This document shows, one piece after another, positions 46,201 to 49,672 of a stretch of DNA of 64,000 bases (position 1 is its first letter; each line of letters begins with the position of its first letter). The position numbers were made by a program, and so were the translations under genes. Location: positions 4,729,465 through 4,793,464 of the forward strand of contig JABAKD010000027.1 in the NCBI GenBank assembly GCA_012845835.1, written 5' to 3'. The stretch comes from Undaria pinnatifida (lineage: Eukaryota > Sar > Phaeophyceae > Laminariales > Alariaceae). The notes beneath the pieces were generated by a model, which made no database searches, was not told the origin of the DNA, and was given only the letters and a program-made list of their open reading frames with translations.

Positions 46201-47469
46201 ACGATCAGGGTACTGTTTTTTTTTTTGGCGGTCACCCTGATGGTTATCGATTTAGATCATATTGTGCGAGGTGGAGAACCCTAACTCCGCACAAGCGGAA
46301 TTATGGCATCACGCAGTGTGAATATGGTAAGGCACCCACGCGCCAGTTACATAGTAATACCCATTGCTGTCTCTGGAGTGGGCACACCAGAAAACAATGT
46401 AACTCATTGGCGCTGTCATCGACAATCAAGAAAGTGGGCACAAGGTGCTGAAGCCCGTCTTTCGTGTGGTTCTTGGAAGGATGCAGTTCACCTTTCATGC
46501 GACTCGCCGAATACCTCAAGGCGCTTCGCGCTTGGTGCACGCAATGTCTGCCTGGTTGGTGAAAACCCGACGCGCTCCGTCCCGGCACAGTAGGGATGCA
46601 AGGGTCTATGGTCATACAACTACCGCCATGCACAAACTGAGTACACCTTCCCCCCGCCCCATCCCTCGCGGCGCTTCGCGCTTGGTGCAATCAATGTCTG
46701 CTTGATCGGTGAAAACCCGACATGCTCTGCCCCGGCATTGTAGGGATGCGAGGGTCTGTGTTCATACGACTACGGCCATACATGAATATCGAGTACCCCC
46801 CCACGCCCCATATGCCTGTCTAGTCGGTGAAAACCCGACGTGCTCCGTCTCGGCATTTGTAGCAATGGGAGGGTCTATGGCCTTAAGACTACGGCCATGC
46901 ATTATGTTGAGTACGCCCCGGCTTTCGCCCTCACCCTCTTCCCTCCCCCCCCCCCCCACGCCGCCGCCGCCCCTGCCTCCATCCCCATCCCGGCCCCCGC
47001 CCCCATGCAGCTACGGGCTGAACAAGGTCGACTCCTCCTCATATTACGAAACCGTCTGCACACGGCGTTCGCACAGCATATGCAGGCAAACGGTCGCCCA
47101 GTCACCGGCCCCGCGGCAGAAGTAGTCACCATCGTCAACGCTCTGTTACATGAACCCTCGGTAGCCGATGGTGCTGCTGCTGCCGCCGCCGCTTCCTCTG
47201 GGCGGTACCGAGGCGGTGGTGGTGGTAGTGGCGGGCGGGGTCAGTATGGCAACCAGCAGCAGTGGTCGCCGAGAGGCGGAGGCTCAGGAGGTAGAAGAGG
47301 ACGGGGTTATGGGGAAGGAGGGGGGAGGGCGAGAGGAGGAGGGGGGGGGAGAGGGGGAGGACGGGGTGGAGGGGGCAGGGGCCAGGGTGGTCGGAGTCCG
47401 GGGGGTGGGCAGCGTAGGAGCGGGGGGCAGAGGGGGCGGGGAGGTCGAGGCGGGCGGGGTCGGGGTTGA
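15247..47469 (+). CDS. R3H-domain DExH-box (DEVH) RNA helicase, 23 exons
   Basis: Predicted ATP-dependent RNA or RNA/DNA helicase of superfamily 2, DEAH/RHA class, closest in layout to DHX36/YTHDC2 and plant NIH-like proteins. Exons: 15247-15402, 17761-17866, 19836-20056, 20356-20441, 20736-20853, 23885-24064, 24484-24618, 25123-25299, 26023-26192, 27557-27956, 28547-28857, 29459-29591, 31732-31844, 32663-32822, 33505-33588, 34644-34774, 35283-35436, 35942-36141, 36964-37099, 37829-37913, 38958-39058, 40053-40187, 47011-47469. All 22 junctions keep phase. Domains by residue: R3H about 32-98 (R-x3-H present); Walker [10 protein letters not shown] 235-243; DEVH 333-336; SAT 365-367; C2HC finger C441, C444, H458, C462; poly-Asp 590-596; motif [10 protein letters not shown] from 736; motif [10 protein letters not shown] 783-790; winged-helix, ratchet and OB-fold regions about 850-1210; RGG tail from about 1230. 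The motifs are complete, so it is likely active. No YTH domain is seen. An in-frame ATG at 15133 would add 38 residues. Confidence 0.92.
15705..15870 (+). repeat. Dispersed repeat, copy 1 of 2
   Basis: Matches 62205-62400 across more than 150 bp (shared blocks GCTAGCGCTGGATTGCGAAT and ACGTGGAAGTG; both end in an A-rich stretch). Located in helicase intron 1. Class unknown. Confidence 0.7.
16030..16290. repeat. Degenerate GACGTTTTC/TTTTCGA tract
   Basis: A low-complexity tract in which TTTTCGA and GACGTTTTC recur every 9-15 bp. Confidence 0.7.
16430..16612 (-). repeat. GACCCG-rich dispersed repeat
   Basis: Contains many CGGGTCGGGT/GACCCGACCCG units. Related stretches occur at 58522-58672 and 61445-61632 in the opposite orientation, with shared spacer wording such as CACCTCCTGACCCGAC, so this is a dispersed family and not only a microsatellite. 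Confidence 0.7.
17345..17398. repeat. Interstitial telomere-type (TTAGGG)n array
   Basis: Four to five perfect GGTTAG units with degenerate units on the left, within helicase intron 1. Shorter TTAGGG runs occur at 51420-51440 and 53543-53556. Confidence 0.85.
17761..17866 (+). CDS. Helicase exon 2: R3H core
   Basis: Follows TTGCTTGCAG and ends before GTAAGG in phase 1. It encodes [20 protein letters not shown], holding the R-x3-H signature of R3H single-stranded nucleic-acid binding domains, then [10 protein letters not shown]. Confidence 0.9.
17867..19835 (+). other. Helicase intron 2
   Basis: About 2 kb. A minus-strand open frame of 221 codons (18033-18698) lacks recognisable features. 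It contains a CTG microsatellite and a TTTCNNTTTC-rich tract at 19665-19770 that provides a long pyrimidine stretch before exon 3. Confidence 0.5.
19175..19205. repeat. (CTG)n microsatellite
   Basis: Ten uninterrupted CTG triplets in intron 2. Confidence 0.95.
19836..20056 (+). CDS. Helicase exon 3: end of R3H and linker
   Basis: The acceptor TTTTCCAG restores the split Gly codon, then [14 protein letters not shown] closes the R3H fold. The exon ends KKHK in phase 0 directly before GCAAGG, a GC-AG donor. No usable GT donor exists before the in-frame stop at 20087. Confidence 0.8.
20057..20355 (+). other. Helicase intron 3, GC-AG type, with GGTGTT tract
   Basis: The intron begins GCAAGG and ends GAGAGCAG. 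From 20115 to 20280 it is a degenerate GGTGTT repeat. Confidence 0.7.
20356..20441 (+). CDS. Helicase exon 4
   Basis: Encodes [20 protein letters not shown] and onward, a helical linker before the helicase core. It ends in phase 2 before GTAAGT. Confidence 0.85.
20736..20853 (+). CDS. Helicase exon 5: pre-Walker region
   Basis: Completes the split Ala codon and encodes [20 protein letters not shown], the conserved 'LPaw..re.Iv..v..nq' lead-in of DEAH/RHA helicases. Donor GTGCGT, phase 0. Confidence 0.93.
20854..23884 (+). other. Helicase intron 5
   Basis: A 3-kb intron dominated by duplicated blocks (21120-22925). The flanks are T-rich. Open frames on both strands are artefacts of the CAGCAGTACGTAC-type repeats. 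Confidence 0.6.
21120..22925. repeat. Nested tandem duplications in intron 5
   Basis: A module starting GGTACTCCCGAAATATGCCAG occurs at 21124 and 22197. A second module (CCCACGTACAGAACGGCCCA) occurs at 21450, 21672 (variant), 21948 and 22517. A third (CACGAACCTACCCAGTACAG) occurs at 22090 and 22807. The modules share CAGCAGTACGTAC units, so the 1.8 kb grew by repeated segmental duplication. Confidence 0.85.
23885..24064 (+). CDS. Helicase exon 6: motifs I and Ia
   Basis: Encodes [19 protein letters not shown] (Walker A) and [20 protein letters not shown] (motif Ia). Acceptor TTTTTTAG, donor GTATTA, phase 0 on both sides. Confidence 0.96.
24065..24483 (+). other. Helicase intron 6
   Basis: Contains a purine-rich GAGAGGGA/GACAGAGA tract (24215-24365). 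Nothing else is seen. Confidence 0.6.
24484..24618 (+). CDS. Helicase exon 7: motif Ib and start of motif II
   Basis: Encodes [10 protein letters not shown], then [14 protein letters not shown] and HVLIDE. The DEVH box is split by the intron after the Glu codon. Acceptor CTGTTGCAG, donor GTATGT, phase 0. Confidence 0.96.
24619..25122 (+). other. Helicase intron 7
   Basis: Contains two diverged tandem copies of a unit of about 110 bp ending AGTAGAGGACGGTGGATGCG / AGTAGAGGCAGGCGGATGCA, and a short dispersed repeat (24920-24970: TCTATTTCCAAGCGTTTTG). Confidence 0.6.
25123..25299 (+). CDS. Helicase exon 8: rest of motif II, motif III
   Basis: Starts [15 protein letters not shown], completing DEVH and its HERD extension, and carries [10 protein letters not shown] (SAT). 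It ends ARTFPVQ before GTGCGT, phase 0. Confidence 0.96.
25300..26022 (+). other. Helicase intron 8 with GGTGTTGG tract
   Basis: Degenerate GTTGGTGTTGG repeats fill 25320-25850. A duplicate of the exon 8 end/donor wording (GTGCAGGTGCGTGTGTGC, then GTGCAAGTGCGTGTCTGC) appears at 25294 and 25411, so the donor region has been copied. Confidence 0.65.
26023..26192 (+). CDS. Helicase exon 9: end of RecA1 and first half of zinc finger
   Basis: [14 protein letters not shown] continues the RecA1 exit strand. A Gly/acidic stretch follows, then CALCGKAGF with two zinc-binding cysteines. The exon ends in phase 2 before GTACGC, cutting the finger. Confidence 0.88.
26193..27556 (+). other. Helicase intron 9
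   Basis: Splits the zinc finger. It contains a short dispersed repeat near 26260-26340 (CCATTTTCAAGTGG, then GTGCCCCAAAACG) and a C run before the acceptor. Both long open frames here (26806-27336 plus and 26937-27488 minus) overlap and look non-coding. Confidence 0.5.
27557..27956 (+). CDS. Helicase exon 10: second half of zinc finger and linker
   Basis: The base G after CTCAG completes Arg; [14 protein letters not shown] then gives the His and Cys of a C-x2-C-x13-H-x3-C finger. A Gly/Ser/Asp-rich low-complexity linker follows. Donor taken at 27957 (GTTTGT, phase 0); a second in-frame donor (CAG/GTCGGG) lies 9 bp further and cannot be excluded. Confidence 0.82.
27957..28546 (+). other. Helicase intron 10
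   Basis: Pyrimidine-rich toward the acceptor, with C-rich stretches at 28260-28290 and 28430-28500. No other feature is seen. Confidence 0.5.
28547..28857 (+). CDS. Helicase exon 11: poly-Asp and start of RecA2
   Basis: Acceptor GAAAACAG gives phase 0. A run of seven Asp from a GAC repeat precedes a helical segment, then [16 protein letters not shown] and [12 protein letters not shown], the motif IV region of DEAH helicases. Ends phase 2. Confidence 0.9.
28858..29458 (+). other. Helicase intron 11
   Basis: The first 170 bp are very G-rich (GGGGTGGGG units), which could form G-quadruplex in the transcript next to the donor. The remainder is T-rich. Confidence 0.5.
29459..29591 (+). CDS. Helicase exon 12: motif IVa
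   Basis: Encodes [19 protein letters not shown], the conserved 'lpLHs..p...Q..vF' element, and ends CRK in phase 0. Confidence 0.95.
30035..31640. repeat. 1.6-kb degenerate CCGAAA satellite in intron 12
   Basis: Almost continuous ACCGAAA/CCGAAACTGAAA hexamer-based repeat on the plus strand, preceded by a C run (29989-30009). Repeat-encoded Thr/Glu or Val/Ser frames on both strands are artefacts. The intron spans 29592-31731, between helicase motifs IVa and V. Confidence 0.92.
31732..31844 (+). CDS. Helicase exon 13: motif V
   Basis: Encodes [20 protein letters not shown], then VIDSGRAKE, the canonical motif V block that contacts RNA and couples ATP hydrolysis. Donor GTGAGT, phase 2. Confidence 0.97.
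31845..32662 (+). other. Helicase intron 13 with G run and GAATCGGAT tract
   Basis: A G homopolymer (about 31980-32007) lies near the donor. From 32385 to 32640 the sequence is a degenerate GAATCGGATCGGA repeat ending about 20 bp before the acceptor. Confidence 0.7.
32663..32822 (+). CDS. Helicase exon 14: motif VI
   Basis: After GGTACAG the split Lys codon is completed and [20 protein letters not shown] follows, with the arginine fingers of motif VI. Ends LRTPLE, phase 0. A CCCGCAG 17 bp further is rejected because it breaks the frame. Confidence 0.96.
33170..33405 (+). repeat. MITE-like repeat, best-preserved copy
   Basis: Begins GCTGCGGTAGAGGTGCACC and ends CTACCTCTATCGTAGCAG, forming imperfect terminal inverted repeats of about 15 bp. 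The internal core TTTCCGACGATTTTTGGTTA and AAGGAGCCCCGTCATTCAG is shared with all other copies. Located in helicase intron 14; about 236 bp and non-coding. Confidence 0.75.
33505..33588 (+). CDS. Helicase exon 15: winged-helix start
   Basis: [20 protein letters not shown] corresponds to the 'l..lvLqlk.L' helix opening the C-terminal winged-helix region. Acceptor AGGGCAG, donor GTAAAC, phase 0. Confidence 0.92.
33589..34643 (+). other. Helicase intron 15
   Basis: About 1 kb, with a degenerate GTTGGTGTTGGTGT tract at 34095-34400. The last 60 bp before exon 16 are A/C-rich instead of pyrimidine-rich. Confidence 0.6.
34644..34774 (+). CDS. Helicase exon 16: HA2 region
   Basis: [20 protein letters not shown], then [15 protein letters not shown], is the typical 'aidpP....v..A...L..lgAl' block. 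The acceptor AAACAAG lacks a pyrimidine tract (upstream is A/C-rich), yet only this start keeps frame and homology. Ends phase 2. Confidence 0.88.
34775..35282 (+). other. Helicase intron 16
   Basis: Contains two partial copies of a TGCCCCTTCTA-containing segment (35137 and 35233), the second about 40 bp upstream of the acceptor. Otherwise nothing is seen. Confidence 0.4.
35283..35436 (+). CDS. Helicase exon 17: HA2 region
   Basis: [19 protein letters not shown], then [13 protein letters not shown], matches the conserved 'p.lgkmll...l.C...lt.aa.ls..dPF..p' element. Acceptor TTGGTTAG, phase 0 donor GTTAGC. Confidence 0.94.
35455..35560 (+). repeat. Short dispersed repeat (GAAAACCCGACGTGCTCCG family)
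   Basis: GTGGAAACCGACGTGCTCCG, then GTAGGGACGAGAGGGTCTAT and ACGGCCATGCATGA, matches the copies at 46505, 46670, 46805 and 53925 and inverted copies at 54480-55135. Located in intron 17. Confidence 0.75.
35942..36141 (+). CDS. Helicase exon 18: ratchet region
   Basis: [19 protein letters not shown] corresponds to the 'sDhla.l.ay..w' element; then [20 protein letters not shown]. Acceptor GTGCATTGCAG, ends phase 2. Confidence 0.92.
36142..36963 (+). other. Helicase intron 18
   Basis: Contains a small perfect hairpin (GGTCAGGCAA / TTGCCTGACC, 36358-36385) and, close to the acceptor, a LINE 3'-end remnant (36815-36900). Confidence 0.6.
36815..36900 (+). mobile_element. LINE 3'-end remnant
   Basis: AGGAGCGGTGCTCCCTCTTG, then CGAACGACTAAG and AAATGAGTACGCCCC with a C-rich tail, matches the 3' end of the LINE fragment at 46015-46095. 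Confidence 0.7.
36964..37099 (+). CDS. Helicase exon 19: pre-OB region
   Basis: Completes Trp and encodes [20 protein letters not shown], the conserved 'a.l.aGlyPnva' element before the OB fold. Ends GHTAR in phase 0. A LINE 3'-end remnant lies only about 60 bp upstream of the acceptor. Confidence 0.92.
37829..37913 (+). CDS. Helicase exon 20: OB-fold start
   Basis: [20 protein letters not shown] then TEFIAF corresponds to the 'vhpsSvn...f....i.f' strand pair. Acceptor GGAGCCAG; ends phase 1. The donor region is duplicated 138 bp downstream. Confidence 0.87.
37906..38100 (+). repeat. Tandem duplication of the exon 20 donor site
   Basis: CTTCGGTGCGTGTCTTGTCT, followed by GCGGGGTTGGGGT, occurs at 37910 and again at 38048 (period 138 bp). 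The second copy keeps a possible donor but has no exon before it. Confidence 0.85.
38497..38733 (+). repeat. AGATCTAG-rich dispersed element, copy 1
   Basis: Starts CCTCGGACAGATCACGATCT and shares with 57235-57455 the blocks ATCGTACGGCTCCC, CATGAGCTAG and AGATCTTCC-GAAAGATCTAG. The right end GATCGGTGATCTGTGTG is an inverted version of the left. Located in intron 20. Confidence 0.7.
38958..39058 (+). CDS. Helicase exon 21: OB fold
   Basis: The split Gly codon is completed, then [20 protein letters not shown] and [12 protein letters not shown] match 'k.tsr.fl.d.t.vsplalllfgg'. Donor GTAGGC, phase 0. Confidence 0.94.
39059..40052 (+). other. Helicase intron 21
   Basis: A SINE remnant plus two related blocks (TTTGGACTCGGCTAGGCTTG at 39757 and TTTGGACTCGCCTAGGCTCT at 39908). 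The exon 22 start wording GCTTCCGCCAGG also occurs 221 bp upstream (39832), so the acceptor region has been duplicated. Confidence 0.6.
39290..39390 (-). repeat. SINE 3'-part remnant
   Basis: Reverse complement of GCTGAACCCTATGCGCGATA with AAAATGAAG, the tail shared with copies at 44325 and 58100. Located in intron 21. Confidence 0.65.
40053..40187 (+). CDS. Helicase exon 22: acidic loop and OB strand
   Basis: An acidic [15 protein letters not shown] loop is followed by [12 protein letters not shown], the usual 'v.vddWi.f' strand. Acceptor TGTCTCTGCAG, donor GTGAGA, phase 0. Confidence 0.9.
40357..42198. mobile_element. Non-autonomous TIR element full of TAACAT/ATGTTA motifs
   Basis: The ends TCACACCTCGGATAACGTAAC (40357-40377) and, inverted, TCACATCTCGGATAACATAAC (42178-42198) match at 19 of 21 positions. 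Between them lie dozens of GTAACAT/ATGTTAC half-sites, often as palindromes such as TAACATTATGTTA, broken by about 250 bp of different sequence (41430-41700). A 65-bp unit (GGCTGCTGCCGGTAACAGAG) is duplicated at 41778 and 41860. No transposase is encoded. Flanks AATACA/AATATG could be a decayed target duplication. Confidence 0.75.
42540..43110 (+). pseudogene. LINE reverse transcriptase C-terminal fragment, decayed
   Basis: Conceptual translation gives [20 protein letters not shown], then [13 protein letters not shown], a stop, [16 protein letters not shown] and [12 protein letters not shown]. This is the thumb/connection region of non-LTR retrotransposon reverse transcriptases ('YLGv......w..Hi', 'v....leYa..vW', 'lE..Q..aa'). 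Stops at LEYAK and after YPLETN and later frameshifts show it is dead. A C run (42488-42510) lies just upstream. Confidence 0.8.
43305..44218. repeat. Three tandem copies of a unit of about 305 bp
   Basis: CACAGAGCACC recurs at 43337, 43641 and 43948 (periods 304 and 307). Each unit holds the same CAGCAGCAGCCTGCAACTC block and an inner CGTTTGAGTATCATATTAGTACTCAAACG palindromic segment at the junctions. The frames at 43604 and 43911 (81 codons each) are repeat products. Confidence 0.92.
44325..44590 (-). repeat. tRNA-derived SINE, most complete copy
   Basis: Minus strand: A-box TGGCGTATCAGG (44553-44566), B-box GAGTTCGAGCCC (44509-44520) at tRNA spacing, body GAAAGCGCGAGAGCGTGAG, and tail GCTGAACCCTATGCGCGATA with AAAATTGAAGG. 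The order head-body-tail is that of a Pol III SINE. Confidence 0.7.
44630..45060. repeat. Duplicated block
   Basis: GATCGCAGATGACAGACAGC with ACAACATGCGGAGAGC recurs at 44633 and 44911, each followed by GGCGAGTTGCTT. No coding potential is seen. Confidence 0.65.
45485..46095 (+). pseudogene. LINE ORF 3' part and 3' end, decayed
   Basis: Translation includes [20 protein letters not shown], then a Cys/His knuckle-like [29 protein letters not shown] and further fragments interrupted by stops. This resembles the C-terminal end of the LINE polyprotein begun at 42540. It ends GGTGCTCCGTCTCG, ATGACTAAGG and AAATGAGTACGCCCCCC. Confidence 0.75.
46245..46650 (+). repeat. Non-autonomous repeat of about 410 bp, plus copy
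   Basis: From TAGATCATATTGTGCGAGG to GAGTACACC with a C-rich tail. It matches, in inverse orientation, 54475-54890 over its whole length. Its last 110 bp are the short dispersed repeat found elsewhere, and its 3' end resembles that of the LINE. Confidence 0.85.
46670..46920 (+). repeat. Two further tandem copies of the GAAAACCCGAC short repeat
   Basis: Copies at about 46670-46800 and 46805-46920, each with GGTGAAAACCCGAC, a TAGGGATGCGAGGGTCT-like block and a GAGTAC-C(n) end. The second ends about 90 bp before helicase exon 23. Confidence 0.85.
47011..47469 (+). CDS. Helicase exon 23: end of OB region and RGG tail
   Basis: [20 protein letters not shown] continues the helix that follows the OB fold, ending near [13 protein letters not shown]. 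About 85 residues of Arg/Gly repeats (RGG, GRGG) follow to the TGA at 47467. RGG tails bind RNA and are often arginine-methylated. Confidence 0.9.
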   Translation, partial: LRAEQGRLLLILRNRLHTAFAQHMQANGRPVTGPAAEVVTIVNALLHEPSVADGAAAAAAASSGRYRGGGGGSGGRGQYGNQQQWSPRGGGSGGRRGRGYGEGGGRARGGGGGRGGGRGGGGRGQGGRSPGGGQRRSGGQRGRGGRGGRGRG

Positions 47470-49534
47470 CGCGTTTACCAGTGCAACACTTGTCCCACAC
47501 TCTTGCCAAGTAATTTGTCCCGAAAAACGGTAGTGCAGTTGTAAAAGGGTTCAGGTTAGTGCCAACACGCACCATAGGGATGTTGGGATAGAAGCCGCCG
47601 GATTCAAGTGGGGTGGGGGGTACCGGTGGCCATGCAGGGCTGGCAACTGCCGGAAATTAATGCGCACGTTGTACGAGTATGTTCTGCCAGGGAGAACAGG
47701 AGGGCACGCCGAGTTTGTTCGCGGGGTGATACTTGTAGAAATGGGGAGAAAATCCGCCTCGTTCTCCAGGCATGCGAACCGCCTCGTTCTCCAGGCATGC
47801 GAAGCGAGGTTAGGTGTTTCGTCTCTCGCAATGTTTTGTTTTCTGCGGTCGCACTGGCGAGGTCAGTTTTACTCTCTCGCTGTTATGTTTTGCCGCTTCT
47901 GAGAGCTGAGCTGTGCTACATTGTGGGGAACGACCTCGCCAAAGTGAGGGGATTGTGTGGTCACCATAGACATCGCTCCTTATTATTCCCTCTGCGTGTT
48001 ATGTCTTGTGCCCGGATGCATTTGGTGTGGGAGGGCAATGTACTTTAGAGGCATAGAGCGTAGAAGTTGCTTGCAGTTAGTCGTGCGCGCCTGCAAGAGC
48101 GGCGTGTCTACCTGGATACCGTATTTTAAACTATTGTTTCCCGTGCTGTAGTGCTATTGTACTAGTTGCCAAGTAGTAGTCTCTTTTCAGTTTTTTTTAG
48201 CTGAAATTAATACCTGGTATGTATGGAACATGCCCTGTCTCACGTCTAAGAATTAGAACTAGACCCAAACAAAGAGTGTTGCTTACCGTGATTCAATAAT
48301 ACCAGGCACAACGTTTCTCGACGTTGTCACCAGGAAGGAGGGCGGTCTGTGTACTCGTGTTCCGATCGCGATGATGCGGTGTCAGTTTAGCGGCTGAGAT
48401 TGTTGCTGCCAAAAACAGAATATTGGGACCCAGGGAGAGACCAAAAACAGATATGTACGCTTCGAGCAAGGGCCTATAATAGGAAGAGCTTGCAGCAGTA
48501 GTACAAGCTCACATGCCGCGCGCGTGTGGCGCAGCTCCCTAAGTTGCACTGCGAATACATCCCTTATGTATACCCCAGCGGTATACAGACTATGCTGTGA
48601 CATCGTCACTTTGATTTGTTTCGACACTTTTATCCCAACGGATTTAGCAGCTACTATTTAGTTTGTGTAGGGGAAGTTGGTTCCATCGCCCCTGCAGCCA
48701 ATATGGCATTGCGGTTGAAGCCCCTTCTATCCAGAGCACACGAGCAAGGTCGGTGAGTGCTAGTTCAAGGGCAGATCTGCGGTGCTTCTGATGACACGCC
48801 AGGACAACACACAGCATGAACTGTGTGGTCCGCTCATACAAAAAAATGCACGCGTTGATGGTTACACCCACCCTCGTACGCTGCAGAGCCGCGCGATTGC
48901 CCCTGCCGACCTTGATCACCCCGGAGGGTTACGGCTTGGTTTGGGCCCGGGGTCGGGGCTAGCCTGGGCCGAGGTTGCAAGATGGACGTCGACAACCCCA
49001 GCGACCTGCCCAGAGTTTTTGGCCGGACGGTTCCGCATCCAGGAGGGGCTCAGGACTCTCCAGGACGGCCGAAAAGTATTCTTTGGGAGTTCCAGAAGGT
49101 TCGAATAGCGTAGACCTCAGAGAACTCGAAAACCTCCCAGAACCTCCCACCAGCACCTGCGACCTAGAACTTTGCTTCGAGCAGTTGCTGCTGTTCGGTT
49201 CAGCCTTGGCCTTTGCTACGCAGGGGTTGAGGTTTCAACGTAGGGGGTGCAGTATTCCACGACTCTCCCCACTCCCGAGCTTCTGGTTTGTTTTTTCGCG
49301 ACGGGCCTCGCACGAGCTGTGCGGTGTGGTGTCTCCAAGCGACTCTACTGCTGTGCTGGCATTGTACAGTGAGGGTATCCATATAGTGCATGTCGAATAG
49401 TGCATAGTGCTGGTATAGTGCTTGGTACGGTTTGACATACCAGTATCGGTAGTACACGCAATAGCGCTGGTATCCGTTATACTGCTGGTATAATTGGCTG
49501 GCATATACCGGCATTATAAGGAGATACCAGCATT
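47470..49534. other. Intergenic region between the two plus-strand genes
   Basis: Holds the helicase 3' UTR and the promoter of the next gene. A tandem CCTCGTTCTCCAGGCATGCG unit (47756 and 47781) and a short dispersed repeat (47485-47540) are visible. Just upstream of the next gene, 49380-49530 is rich in CTGGTATA/TATACCAG units. No extra exon was found. Confidence 0.5.
49485..49520 (+). promoter_or_regulatory. Possible core promoter of the FAIM-PX-PDZ gene
   Basis: GGTATAATTGG (49489) and CATTATAAGG (49511) are TATA-like sequences 25-45 bp upstream of the ATG at 49535. The stretch is also repeat-like, so function is uncertain. Confidence 0.25.
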
Positions 49535-49672
49535 ATGGCTCATTCTGTGAGCGTCCTGGATGGGGAGGTGAATCGGAACTGGCACCTTTTGGACAGCCGC
49601 GGAGAGAAGCACCTTCTGACTCTCTTCCATGACTGCGTGACAGGCGCACGGGCCGCGATGCTGGACTACGTG
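49535..49672 (+). CDS. FAIM-PX-PDZ exon 1
   Basis: Begins MAHSVSVLDGEVNRNWHLLD and ends GARAAMLDYV in phase 0 before GTGAGT. The 'W.l.d..G..H.l.l.Hd..tG' pattern is that of the first FAIM strands. This is the first ATG of the frame. Confidence 0.8.

Larger units (their letters stand above)
40188..47010 (+). other. Helicase intron 22, 6.8 kb, transposon nest
   Basis: Separates the OB-fold strand from the last exon. In order it holds a TIR element (40357-42198), a LINE fragment (42540-43110), a three-copy tandem repeat (43305-44218), a SINE (44325-44590), a two-copy duplicated block (44630-45060), the LINE 3' part (45485-46095) and short GAGTAC-ended repeats (46245-46920). Confidence 0.8.
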
